A stretch of DNA of 64,000 bases from Buddleja alternifolia (lineage: Eukaryota; Streptophyta; Magnoliopsida; Lamiales; Scrophulariaceae), in the NCBI GenBank assembly GCA_019426215.1, contig CM033402.1, forward strand, positions 24,004,104 through 24,068,103, written 5' to 3'. Below, piece by piece: positions 1 to 11,198 of the stretch (the stretch's first letter is position 1; every line of letters starts with the position of its first letter). The notes under the pieces were generated by a model. The model was not told the origin of the DNA, did no database searches, and worked only from the letters and a program-made list of their open reading frames with translations. A program made the translations under genes and the position numbers.

Positions 1-938
1 AGAATGCGCAAGCTCCTACTGGTTCAAGTCAACCCACTACCACTGGGGTTAAAGAGGGAGAGATTAATCTTAGGCCACAGACAGGCACCTCTAAGATTAA
101 TACCGACAACAAGATTAATTTGCACTGGCAGCAGCGCTCTTGGGAAAAACTAATATCAAGACAAGGAATAAATCCTTGGTAGAAATATCAGGGAATTATC
201 CTAGGATTTGGATGCTCGAGGGGTCAAAACCCGAAGAGGTCAGAGAATGGTATGATTTTGGGGCACTAGCTTCAATCCATATTGTGTCACCAGGCTTTCC
301 GAAAATATCCAAACTTTCGGATTAGATTTCAAGTGTCGTGTACGATTCATGGCAAAATAACCAGCACCTCAAAAGAGGAGATATCCTGGAGTTGAAGTTT
401 ATTTCAGCAGCTCCAGAAATTGCAGGAAAAGGGTCTCATCCAGCTTTTCATTTTATTAAATTACAGAGATCAGACATGGCAGCCTACAATAGAGTTAAGG
501 TTGCAACAGGTGAAGCTTCGTTGGTCAGTTCTATCAACGAAGACGATATTTTCACCAGAAGAGCATGGGGAATATGGGTCTGTCTTACAGAGATGGACAA
601 AGTCAAGTATCCATTCAAGATATTCACAAATTCAGCGAATGGATCATTCCTGTTAAATTCCATGACAGGGGAAGAGTACTGAATTCGCAGAGAAGCTCTT
701 TGAACAAAAAAGGATGATGATCTGGGAAAACAAGTTACCAGCAACTGAAGCTACCAGGAAGAAGGCCTGCAACATGATGCATGTTGATCAACGACACAAC
801 CAGGAGTGTTCAAGTTGTGAGTTTCAAGAGAAACCCCTATACAGTACAAGAATAAAGGTCACCAAGATAAAACCCGAATCCGAAAAGGACAAGGGTAAAA
901 GAAAAGTTTATCCTAAGGGTTTTCACAAACCTCGGTAA
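1..938 (+). pseudogene. Decayed ORF, possibly the terminal ORF of an endogenous pararetrovirus
   Basis: Three reading-frame pieces (about 100-325, 338-682 and 684-938) read as one broken protein. The first ends at a stop, and the second is followed by a one-base shift just after position 680. The last piece has a Cys/His-rich stretch (CNMMHVDQRH followed by ECSSC) and a very Lys-rich tail. I do not recognise the family with certainty. The Caulimoviridae idea rests mainly on layout: a long ORF, then a TATA box, then a poly(A) signal about 160 bp further on, as in pararetrovirus intergenic regions. It could equally be the 3' coding end of an unidentified LTR element whose upstream part lies outside the window. 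It is clearly non-functional as it stands. Confidence 0.4.
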
Positions 939-1240
939 AAGCATGTAAAAGAAAGAGGGCCTGTAAAGTCAGGCGCACTAATTAAGGAATCAATCATTTG
1001 ATTGATTAATGGAAAACATCTGTAAAAGCAAACAGCTGTATAAAGAAAGAGTGTGGCAGACAAAGTGGCAAACACAGGGACCCACGCGCATTATTAAAGA
1101 AATCTTGACAGCAGGCAATAATGTCAAGATAATTGGGAAGGCTTTGAAATTCAGATTTGAAATCCGAAACCAAGGTCTATAAGAAGGAAGTTCAGAAGCA
1201 TATGGAGGACATCAGAAAACTTCTTCAACTCTTTTCTCAT

Positions 1241-1408
1241 TATAAATATTCATAGAAAGATTTGTAAACTTTCTTCTTGTTTTTAATTTACGAGTATATG
1301 GGGATTTCCCCAAATAATAGTCCTCTCATGAGAGGTTAGAAGGTTTTCTCCTCCAATATAGGAGTAGAATAATATTATGTAAATTTAATTTTGTATTTCA
1401 TCAATAAA
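1241..1408 (+). promoter_or_regulatory. TATA box and downstream AATAAA (virus- or LTR-like promoter/poly(A) unit)
   Basis: TATAAATA lies at 1241-1248 and AATAAA at 1403-1408, downstream of the broken ORF. A promoter followed within 200 bp by a poly(A) signal is the arrangement of pararetrovirus intergenic regions and of LTR R regions. Activity is not implied. Confidence 0.4.
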
Positions 1409-2086
1409 GAAGGCTTTGTCCGACCTATTGTCCAAAATATCAATTATATTTACAGATTGAAATACCTCGCACGTGTAGGCAACGATATTGGGTTGTGCTG
1501 CAAAGGAACCAAGTGCTGTTAACCATAGGCTGCGATTGGTGGTTGGAAGAGTCCGTAAAACAACATACTTGGCGAAATTGTGGTCAAAGAGAGGTATGGA
1601 TCTAGGTAACGTTAATTTTATTTCGGAAGCATGTTGGGCGTAATCAATCGGAAAAACCTTTAGCTAAAAATTTTCAGAAAAATAAGGATTATTTTATATC
1701 TATAATGTTCAGTAGGCTAAGTTGAGAAGAATTAAAACTAAGTGGTCATTTTGAAATAAAGAAAAGGAACGAAGGACCATAGTGACACATATTTTATAGA
1801 AGAGGGACTAATGTGCCACTTTTATTAGATGAAGGACCAAAGTGACACCAACCATAAAGAAGAGGGATCATAAGAGCTATTTTCCCTTCTTCTTTTTTTA
1901 ATCTTCCTTTCTCTTTGTCTTTGTTTTCCCAAGCTTCTGTTTCATTTTCTCATGGCTTAAAGTGAATTTTGGTCTCATTTTAGTTTTCAAATACGTATAC
2001 TGTATACATATTAATTATTGCTGGAGAACTTGTGTATAGGACAATGCTTATGAAAATGTATGAAGCCAAGGCCAAACTTGTGTATA
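1409..2086. other. Non-coding spacer left of the Athila-like element
   Basis: No ORF or RNA gene is seen. Positions 1755-1885 contain short near-repeats of an 'aggaccaaagtgacac'-like phrase, usual in dispersed plant repeats. A segment of about 45 bp beginning near 2030 (ttgtgtataggacaatgctt) is partly repeated at the element boundary at 2076-2090. Confidence 0.5.
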
Positions 2087-4005
2087 GGACACGCTAAAAG
2101 CTAACGTGCTATGATAGAAAGTGCACTAGTCGTGTGTAGTAATAAATGGACGGTAAGTCCGGATTGTCGAACCACAAGGACTTGAATTCTAGTTTAAGAT
2201 TTGTAATGAAGTGAATAAACAAAGTAAGAATAAATTCAAATAAAAATTGTAAAGAACAAGAACAAAGATGAGCAAGTGATTTAAAACCAATTATAAAGGG
2301 AGACTAAGGCACATGCTAGGTTCAAATTGATCAAATATACTTATAAAGGTTCTTGTTGAAGGATTACACTTATATTGTTATGGTGAAAACTCCTAAGGTA
2401 GAGAATAACCGATGTCTCGCGTATAAACTCCTATACTTAGATCGTGATTTCCCAAATATCCCTATCCGGAAATCTAACCACTAAACATGCATTAATGTAC
2501 TAGAGTTCACTCGATTTGAATCGAACGACTTCACCCGGGAATCTTTACCTATGTCTAGGGCAATTCCTCATTTGTTGCGGGTCATGATGTGAATTTCTTG
2601 CACCCTAAGTCAATTTTATCCCTAAATATTAACCTAGGCATAAGATTCTAACATATAGTGATCAAGTATATGCAAGATAGACAAAAACACAATTCACATC
2701 ACATAACAATATAAGAACAACCTCAACAATCATCTATTGTAAGCATATATCACAATTTGGCCTTGCATGGCCCTAGTCTTACGAATTTAGTTCATAATTG
2801 AAAGCATAAAAGACATAAGAGGAATATTCATAGAGATAAATGAAAGGAAAAGCTCTTAAAAACTCCCTAAATGGTGAATGATGATGGATCTTGAAGTTGA
2901 GCCTTCAATCCCCAAGCTTTTTTCCTTCCTCTAGTTTTCCCCTCCAAGAGTGATGAAGAATGGTGATGAATGGTGGAGAAATCAGATTAGGGGCTGCCCC
3001 CCTCTCCTCCAAGAATCTGAAATTGATAGTAAATGATGAAGAGTATGGGTTCCCCCTCCTTTTATAGCCAAAATTCCATTAAAGTATGCATTAAGAATTC
3101 CCATTAAAGTTCCCCAATGAGAATTTCACCTAAGGTGATGCTTAAAGTTTGGCTTTTAAGATTCCAACCAGCTAAAAAATGCTAAACTTTCGGCCCTTAA
3201 GAATTCCACCAAGCATAACCATGTGAAAACTTCAACATGCATGCTGCCATTTTCTTGCTTTCCAGCGCAGTCTTAGTATTTTCCTCATACAATTCTCCAC
3301 AGATCTCCAAATTAGATGATTCAAGTCCTCATGTTCAGATAACACATAGATATACAACTTTCCAGAAGGACATTTTGTCCAATTCAGTCGCTAAGTATAC
3401 CTAAATTACGTTTCAATATGGAGGTTGTTTCTGATTTGGCACCCATAAAGTAAATCTACCAAGAAACACACTTATGACAACCCCTCAACACATGTGCTGA
3501 ATTATGGCCAAAAGTGATTCTTACCCATCATATAATGCTGGAATTTAGGCTGAAAAGGAGTAACATTCGGACTATCCATGCCTAGGCATGACTAGGAGGG
3601 CGTTGGGGCGTATCCTGGCACATGTACTTCTCTGTTCAGCGCAGCAATCGTATTTCCTTCACAATTATCTCTATAGACCTCCGATTTGGATGTTTCAAGT
3701 TCCCATTTGAAGCTAAGACATACATCTAAAACGTTGTAGAAGGAAACTTTGTCTAAGTCGGTCTCAAAATGTACGGAATTATCGCTCGAATGTGGTAGGA
3801 GATGCATAAACCGCCTAGGTGTTGAAAAACATGCTTGAACTTGTTTTGTACATCGTTTTTCTTCCCTTTTCTTCATGTATTCTCATTTATTACCTGTATT
3901 CACTTAACACACCTATTAAATGCAAATGTGACATGATTTAAGCAATAAGTGAATCCAAATCATAAGAATTACGGTCTTAAAAACACTTAAAAACACCTCT
4001 TATCA
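2087..4005 (-). repeat. 3' LTR of the Athila-like element
   Basis: Runs from the altered end GGACACGC to CTTATCA and is colinear with 6697-8624 and 50236-52135. A minus-sense TATA motif (TATAAAAGGAGG) lies near 3055-3068. The intact 94-codon minus-strand reading frame at 3592-3876 is treated as LTR sequence rather than a gene. Confidence 0.9.
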
Positions 4006-4020
4006 ACACCCCCAAACTTA
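4006..4020 (-). other. Polypurine tract of the Athila-like element
   Basis: On the minus strand this reads TAAGTTTGGGGGTGT directly before the LTR start TGATAAG. This is the expected site and composition for second-strand priming. Confidence 0.75.
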
Positions 4021-5633
4021 TCAATTGCTCGACCTCGAGCAATAAGAGCTATAAGGCAAGACCAACATCATTCAATGGGAGAAAACAAAACAACTAACTA
4101 ATTCACTTTCGTGGAGTAAACGATTGCACTTAGCGGGTGCAACAAGCCTTTAAACCTTTGAGTTACCTCAAAGGACGAGTTATAGTCTCGTGAGGGTTTG
4201 CATACGATATACCCACAAAATCTAGCAAATTTTCAATCCCAACCGAATCAACACATCTCAATATGATCAACAAGAATGAATGGAATAAAATCAACCTTTT
4301 AAAGTTCACAAATATATATATACATATCAACTACTTTTGCTCATGTAACACCAATACTTGAAACGACTCCATAGGGTGTAGTGAAAAATAAATCTAGGGT
4401 ATTATAGTCGAGAGGCATCCTTACCAAATTTTGGACATTAATCCCATATCTATCAACTTTTGATCAAACACAAGGCACAATAATTATAGATAATCTCATA
4501 GCCATTTAAATTTCATTATCTCAAATATTCAACATTCAATTCATATGGAATTTCCATTAAACTTCATTAAGGCTAGATCATGTGCAATGTTTTATTCCAT
4601 TAGGCTTTCTATGACACCCATGTAACAAGTTTTAGATCAATGACTCCTAAACTAGATAGTTTTGGGGCATTAAGTGTAGAGACACTCCTAAGGATTTAAT
4701 CACTCGAGTATCAAAGGCCACGAAATAAAACTAGATCTTTTAAACAATTCACTTCTTTTGGCTTGAGCATAGCTCAAATTAGCATAATAGTACAGTATAT
4801 AGGTATGAAACTTTTCACCTCCGGTACGTATTAGCCTGACCACTTTTGGTCATACCAAAATTCAACCTTTTCAATTCATTGTTAGCATATAAAATTACTA
4901 CTCAACTTATAACTTTATGAGAAATCTAAGTTAATATTTCTGGGAATAATTCCTTAAGTGTCTCAAGATGGTTATCCTCTCAACTCCTCTACCTTCGATT
5001 TAAGTGCATTGTGAATCATCTAAAGAATCAATTCTAGTCTAAGGTCTCCACGAGCAATTTCAATGATATATATTCCATTAAATTCAAATTATTTCAAGAA
5101 TTCATGCCATTTTTCCAAGTCAATCAATTTCAATGCATCAATTGGAAGGACTAAAAATTTTTCATGCTTGATTTTCTCAACAAAGAAGCATATAAACATG
5201 ATATCAAACAAACTTTCCCTAAAATTAAGCTAAAAATTAGGATTGCACCATCAAAGTTCAAAATAAGTACTCTTCTAAACACCCCCAAACTTAAATCCAA
5301 CATTGTCCCCAATGTTGTTACAACAAGCATACACAACGGTACAAGAACACTTACACCCAAGAATGTTGAAAAACATCCTTAAACTTCCAATGCATCCTTA
5401 CGAAGCTTCTCCTCCTCTCAAGTAAAATAAGCATCTCTAAACATGGGGTCCAAATGTGCATCATATCTAACACTTCAACTTTTCAAACCATCAAGCATAA
5501 GAAAACATACATGCCAAAAGTGCATGCTTGAATACAACCAAAAAAAAAAACTAAACAAAACAAAAACGAAAGGAAAAAGAAAACAAAACTTACAAACTTG
5601 GGTTGCCTCCCAAGAAGTGCTCTTTTAAAGTCA
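4021..5633 (-). other. Non-coding interior of the Athila-like element
   Basis: AT-rich with many stops in all frames and no recognisable retrotransposon domain. It separates the single ORF from the polypurine tract. The part nearest the ORF (5580-5633) has the conserved 'lettered' motif ttgggttgcctcccaagaag seen in related plant elements. Confidence 0.6.
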
Positions 5634-6608
5634 TTAGCTTGACTTTACCGAGTTATTTGAAGGCAGTTTCCGAATGAATGCCTTGTTCATTCTCCAATTC
5701 ACTCTCGGGTATCGCTTCAACTTATGGCCATTGGTAGTGAAGGTTGGCCCATCATTTGTGCTACATACCATAGGTTGGGACCAAGCAATCATCCACTCCC
5801 GAATTTTTGTATGGTCCCTCAACACCTCAATTACTCTTTCTTCCCCGTGCGTTGGGTGATGGTGTGAACTTTCTTCACCCATCACTTTGACATATGCGGA
5901 GTCCATGATGTAGGGATGTAGAAGATGATTGGTTCGTTTTTCCTGAAAGTGCTCAACACTAAAAGGATCAAAAGCATCAATGTGTAAATACAAATCAAAA
6001 TCAAGTGGATGCTCAAAAACCTCATAGCTATCACAAATAACCGTGTCATCTCCTACACTAAAGGACAACTTACCATCATCGGCATCAAATACTGATTCAC
6101 TTGTGGTTAGGGGAGATGGTAAAGGAATGTCAACAACCTTAGAAAGGATAGGAGTCAAATGCTCATCATTGGAGGAATTTGCTTTCGAATTTTTCAACTT
6201 CCTTTCATTCAATGTCACGGTCTTGCATTCCTCCTTTTGATCTATCTCAGTGGTACCAAGCAATGCCCATGGTACTTTCTCAGATATGTCGCTCGTTAGT
6301 TGCTTGAGTTGATGATTCATCTCCTTCATTTCCCGCAATGCGTCCTTCATCATAAGGCGGAGCTCTCCAATGGAGTTATCACGTTGTTCCTCCAACATAG
6401 GAATTCTTTCTTGGTAATGTTGTGGAAAGAACCCTTGTGCATAACATGCTTCAACGACGCTTTGCAGCCATAATTGATTCTCTGGTAGTGTCATATCTGG
6501 GAAATTGCTATCCTTTGCAAATTGAATGATGTTTTGCAGCCATAATTGATTCTCTGGAAGGGTCATATCTGGAAAATTGCTAGCCATTGCGAGGTAATCG
6601 TGCGACAA
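5634..6608 (-). CDS. Orphan ORF of the non-autonomous element, 324 aa, function unknown
   Basis: An uninterrupted 324-codon frame starts 65 bp downstream of the primer binding site, the position of gag in an autonomous element. I see no capsid domain, CCHC knuckle, protease (DTG/DSG) or YVDD motif. The N-terminus carries a tandem duplication of a block of about 20 residues containing FPDMTLPENQLWLQ (near residues 11-27 and 35-51). This is followed by a charged, possibly coiled-coil stretch with several Met/Leu/Glu (about 70-110). The middle is acidic, and the C-terminus is basic and ends in a cluster of Arg/Lys/Asn. It may be a gag remnant that has diverged beyond recognition, or a family-specific protein. 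Its openness in an otherwise non-coding element is notable. Confidence 0.6.
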   Translation of the reverse strand: MSHDYLAMASNFPDMTLPENQLWLQNIIQFAKDSNFPDMTLPENQLWLQSVVEACYAQGFFPQHYQERIPMLEEQRDNSIGELRLMMKDALREMKEMNHQLKQLTSDISEKVPWALLGTTEIDQKEECKTVTLNERKLKNSKANSSNDEHLTPILSKVVDIPLPSPLTTSESVFDADDGKLSFSVGDDTVICDSYEVFEHPLDFDLYLHIDAFDPFSVEHFQEKRTNHLLHPYIMDSAYVKVMGEESSHHHPTHGEERVIEVLRDHTKIREWMIAWSQPMVCSTNDGPTFTTNGHKLKRYPRVNWRMNKAFIRKLPSNNSVKSS

Positions 6609-6672
6609 AAAAAATTGACAAAAAATAAATACATAAAACTTGCAATAAAATCAAAAACTAAAATTAAACAAG

Positions 6673-6690
6673 TCCCCGGCAACGGCGCCA
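6673..6690 (-). other. Primer binding site, tRNA-Asp
   Basis: On the minus strand this reads TGGCGCCGTTGCCGGGGA, the complement of the 3' end of plant tRNA-Asp including CCA. It is 6 bp from the LTR edge. Confidence 0.9.
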
Positions 6691-6696
6691 AAAACT

Positions 6697-8624
6697 TGAC
6701 ACGCTAAAAGCTAACGTGCTATGATAGCAAGTGCACTAGTCGTGTGTAGTAATAAGTGTGGACGAAAAGTCCGGGTTGTCGAACCACGGAGACTTGAATT
6801 CTAGTTTAAGATTTGTAATGAAGTGAATAAACAAAGTAAGAATAAATTCAAATAAAAATTGTAAAGAACAAGAACAAAGATGAGCAAGTAATTTAAAACC
6901 AATTATAAAGGGAGACTAAGGCACATGCTAGGTTCAAATTGATCAAATATACTTATAAAGGTTCTTGTTGAAGGATTACACTTATATTGTTATGGTGAAA
7001 ACTCCTAAGGTAGAGAATAACCGATGTCTCGCGTATAAACTCCTATACTTAGATCGTGATTTCCCAAATATCCCTATCCGGAAATCTAACCACTAAACAT
7101 GCATTAATGTACTAGAGTTCACTCGATTTGAATCGAACGACTTCACCCGGGAATCTTTACCTATGTCTAGGGCAATTCCTCATTTGTTGCGGGTCATGAT
7201 GTGAATTTCTTGCACCCTAAGTCAATTTTCTCCTGAAATATTAACCTAGGCATAAGATTCTAACATATAGTGATCGAGTATATGCAAGATAGACAAAAAC
7301 ACAATTCACATCACATAACAATATAAGAACAACCTCAACAATCATCTATTGTAAGCATATATCACAATTTGGCCTTGCATGGCCCTAGTCTTACGAATTT
7401 AGTTCATAATTGAAAGCATAAAAGACATAAGAGGAATATTCATAGACATAAATAAAAGGAAAAGCTCTTAAAAACTCCCTAAATGGTGAATGATGATGGA
7501 TCTTGAAGTTGAGCCTTCAATCCCCAAGCTCTTTTCCTTCCTCTAGTTTTCCCCTCCAAGAGTGATGAAGAATGGTGATGAATGGTGGAGAAATCAGATT
7601 AGGGGCTGCCCCCCTCTCCTCCAAGAATCTGAAATTGATAGTGAATGATGAAGAGTATGGGTTCCCCCTCCTTTTATATCCAAAATTCCATTAAAGTATG
7701 CATTAAGAATTCCCATTAAAGTTCCCCAATGAGAATTTCACCTAAGGTGATGCTTAAAGTTTGGCTTTTAAGATTCCAACCAGCTAAAAAATGCTAAACT
7801 TTCGGCCCTTAAGAATTCCACCAAGCATAACCATGTGAAAACTTCAACAAAACACATGCATGCTGCCATTTTCTTGCTTTCCAGCGCAGTCTTAGTATTT
7901 TCCTCATACAATTCTCCACAGATCTCCAAATTGGATGATTCAAGTCCCCATGTTTAGATAAAACATAGATCTACAACTTTCCAGAAGGACATTTTGTCCA
8001 ATTCAGTCGCTAAGTATACCTAAATTACGTTTCAATATGGAGGTTGCTTCTGATTTGGCACCCATAAAGTAAATCTACCAAGAAACACACTTATGACAAC
8101 CCCTCAACACATGTGCTGAATTATGGCCAAAAGTGATTCTTACCCATCATATAATGCTGGAATTTAGGCTGAAAAGGAGTAATATTCGGACTATCCATGC
8201 CTAGGCATGACTAGGAGGGCGTTGGGGCGTATCCTGGCACATGTACTTCTCTGTTCGGCGCAGCAATCGTATTTCCTTCACAATTATCTCTATAGACCTC
8301 CGATTTGGATGTTTCAAGTTCCCATTTGAAGCTAAGACATACATCTAAAACTTTATAGAAGGAAACTTTGTCTAAGTCGGTCTCGAAATGTACGGAATTA
8401 TCGCTCGAATGTGGTAGGAGATGCATAAACCGCCTAGGTGTTGAAAAACATGCTTGAACTTGTTTTGTACATCGTTTTTCTTCTCTTTTCTTCATGTATT
8501 CTCATTTATTACCTGTATTCACTTAACACACCTATTAAATGCAAATGTGACATGATTTAAGCAATAAGTGAATCCAAATCATAAGAATTACGGTCTTAAA
8601 AACACTTAAAAACACCTCTTATCA
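6697..8624 (-). repeat. 5' LTR of the Athila-like element
   Basis: Begins TGACACGCTAA and ends CTTATCA. The same termini are confirmed independently by the solo LTR at 9156-10517, which has a target duplication. It is nearly identical to 2087-4005, with scattered substitutions and a small indel near 7847-7857. Confidence 0.9.
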
Positions 8625-9150
8625 ACAGTGCTTATGAAAATGTCTCGTTTTTTGTGCTTACGGAATGTGTCAATTGTCTCTAATAAAATGACAAACTTTT
8701 CAGGATAGCAGTGATAAATCCCAAGGATCGACAAACAAAAAGAAGCTTTAAACTTTCTTTTATAGATGCTCCACCTCATCAACTCACTAGAAAATAAACC
8801 CTAGTCTCCATTAGGGGTGTTCGTGGTGTGGTTTCATTTATTTTTTATTTTTTATTTTTTTGGCTATTTTGAAATTGAATTGCCAAGTGCAGTTTTTTGA
8901 TAGAAAAATCTCAAATTGCTATTTTGAAAAATAAAACCAAGGGTGCAATTTTTAGCGCTTTTGTATAATATGAGGCGGTTTGCGGTTATCAACTTACAAC
9001 AAAATGAGTCAAATAAGACCACAAATACATATTTAAGGATAATTGTGAAAAATAGTATGGTTTTTTTAGATCATTCAACTAAATCCGACAGTAGAATTTG
9101 ACAAAGATAAAACTTATATTTAGCACAAAAAATTAATGCAAACAAACTAG
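8625..9150. other. AT-rich spacer
   Basis: No ORF or RNA gene is visible. Its first bases (acagtgcttatgaaaatgtc) match the left flank of the Athila-like element near 2041, so they are target DNA. A stretch near 8813 (aggggtgttcgtggtgtgg) resembles hAT ends, but no partner end was found. Confidence 0.5.
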
Positions 9151-9155
9151 ATTAC

Positions 9156-10517
9156 TGACACGCTAATACCTAACGTGCTTGGATAGCAAGTATACTAGTC
9201 GTGCGTAGTAATAAGTGGAAAAAAAGTCTGGGTTGTCGAACCTCAAGGACTAGGTATTTTAGTTTATGATTAACAATAAAACAAAGACAATTGAAGTAAC
9301 GTGCAAGAACTGATTAAATAAACGAAGGATAAAAGAGGAAATGAGCTATAGATTAAAACTCACTTATGATAAAATGACTAAGGCACATGCTACAACTGAA
9401 TCTACTCGTCAATATATATGAGTTACTCCTCGTATTATTAGACTCCTATTGCTTTGGTGGAAACTCCTTAATTAACTATTACCCGATGTCTCGGCTCATA
9501 ATAATCCTATGATCAACTGACAGTTCTCTAAATATGTCTATCCAAGAATCTAATCAATAATCACGCATTCACGTTCTAGAATTTTCCCGGATAAATTCTG
9601 CTAACAGCACTCGGAAATCTTTACCTATCTCTAGGGGCAATTCCTCATTTGTTTCGAATGATGTGTTAATTCCCTTGAACCCTAACCTATCTTCTCTCGA
9701 ATGACTAGATTAGGCAAGGTAGCAAGCATATGGTGATCAAGCACATGATTGGAATAAAAGTATAAAATTAACACACAAAGCAATAGGAGAATTAATACAA
9801 AAAATCACTTCATATATATTGACTCATAAATTTGGCCTTCACATGGTCTTAGTTCTACAAAATTAGCTCATCATCAATAGCTCAAGAAGATCTAGAACAA
9901 TCATATACATAATTATGAACATAGACATGTAATGAAAGCAAGTAAAACTCCCTAAGGCTTGATTGATGATGAATCCTAGCTTGAAACTTCAATCTCTAGC
10001 TTAATCCCCCTTCCTCTCCTTCAAAGATTGATGAAATTGTGGCTCAAAAACCCAAAAATATGCCTTCAATCCCCAGGAATCCGAACCCCACTTCCTTCCT
10101 GAAATCTGGCTTTTAAACATTTGAAAAACGGTTACGTCGGCGCCTAGGCGCGGCCTACGTGGAGTATCTTGGGGGATAAGTCTGGCGGCGCCCAGGCGTG
10201 GTGACAATGGCGCTCGGGTGCAGACAAGTCGGCGCCTAGGCGTGGGTAAGGTAGCGCCTAGGCGTGGGCAACAGGATGTTGAACGTGCTGTTTCTTGCTC
10301 GGCGCCCGAGCGTGGTCATATTGGCGCCTGGGCATAGTCAACAGGCTTGAAATTGTGTTGTGCATCGTTTTTCGCCCTTTTCTTCATGTGCTCTCATTTA
10401 TCACCTGAAATCACTTAACACCCCGATTAAACACAAATGTGGCATGATTTTAGGCAATAAATAAATCCAAAAACATCAAATCACGGGCTTAAAAACACAT
10501 AAGATCGCCTCTTATCA
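9156..10517 (-). repeat. Diverged solo LTR of the Athila-like family
   Basis: Termini are TGACACG and CTTATCA, flanked by a perfect 5 bp duplication ATTAC (9151-9155 and 10518-10522). It shares the first ~200 bp and the last ~170 bp with the 2-8.6 kb LTRs but has a different middle. It is therefore an older or separate subfamily. The middle contains a GC-rich array of palindromic motifs (10139-10335). A 68-codon minus frame crossing this array is not considered a gene. Confidence 0.88.
10139..10335. repeat. Array of CGCCTAGGCG palindromes inside the solo LTR
   Basis: The perfect 10-base palindrome CGCCTAGGCG occurs at 10141, 10233 and 10255. Degenerate forms occur at 10189 (CGCCCAGGCG), about 10210, about 10302 and about 10324. 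The array stands out as GC-rich DNA in an AT-rich LTR. Confidence 0.75.
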
Positions 10518-11198
10518 ATTACCTAACAAAAAATTACAAATATTAGACAAAGTTCATTGATAAGTATATGTCGTCGATGCCAATGAGGAGTTAGAATATA
10601 ATAGGGCATTTAAATTGTATCACGAATGTTTTATCTATTAATAAAAGGTATTTTAATTTTGTTCATATAAATTTGTAGGCATCTATATGTATTGAACAAA
10701 CGCATAGTCCTAGTGTAATAAGGCAAATCTTTCACTTTTTATGGGATAAGAAGAAGGGCACTGGAAGGACTTAATACTTAAGACACTGAATAGGAGTTCG
10801 CAAGTTGGAGGATCTTGATTGGGCATCAAGATCCATATAGACTTGTATAATATATACTTTGACAAGGACTGCCGATCTAACACTATGAGATAGTGAGAGT
10901 CTGAGTTATAGACATGTTGATGGGATCAATGTATTCGAACTCGATTTGTAACAAAAACAGAACACATAGGTACTACTCAATGATTGAATTATTGGTTACG
11001 TTAGTATACATAGACCTTTGACCTGAGGAGTCACAGTCGAGATGTACTTGTGATATTTGGGTTTATTACAAGAGTAGTGAGGTCCAATTCACCCTTTGGT
11101 GGGGCCCACCTCAAAGTGCGATCCCAGTGGGCAAGTAGCAGTCGTGAGGTCATTGCTAAGAGAGGATTTAGTATCTCGGTAGTAAACAAGAGGATATC

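Larger units (their letters stand above)
2087..8624 (-). mobile_element. Non-autonomous Ty3/gypsy LTR retrotransposon (Athila-like), 6.5 kb
   Basis: Two direct repeats of about 1.92 kb flank a 2.69 kb interior. Next to the right-hand repeat is an 18-base match to the 3' end of plant tRNA-Asp (primer binding site, minus sense). Next to the left-hand repeat is a G-rich polypurine tract, so the element is transcribed on the minus strand. The interior has no protease, reverse transcriptase, RNase H or integrase, only one 324-codon ORF of unknown function. It must depend on another element for mobility. The tRNA-Asp site, large LTRs and the phrase near 5600 (ttgggttgcctcccaagaag) are typical of Athila/Tat-type plant elements. 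The LTRs are highly similar, which suggests fairly recent insertion. No clean 5 bp target duplication is visible: the left end reads GGACACG instead of TGACACG. Confidence 0.85.

Noticed and set aside
3592..3876. 94-codon minus frame repeated at 8211-8495 and 51722-52006
   Set aside because: It lies inside LTRs, its copies differ mostly by amino-acid changes, and the diverged LTR at 9156-10517 lacks it. It is best explained as chance openness of repeat sequence.
5164..5382. Overlapping 72- and 69-codon frames on both strands
   Set aside because: Non-coding interior of the Athila-like element, with no motif.
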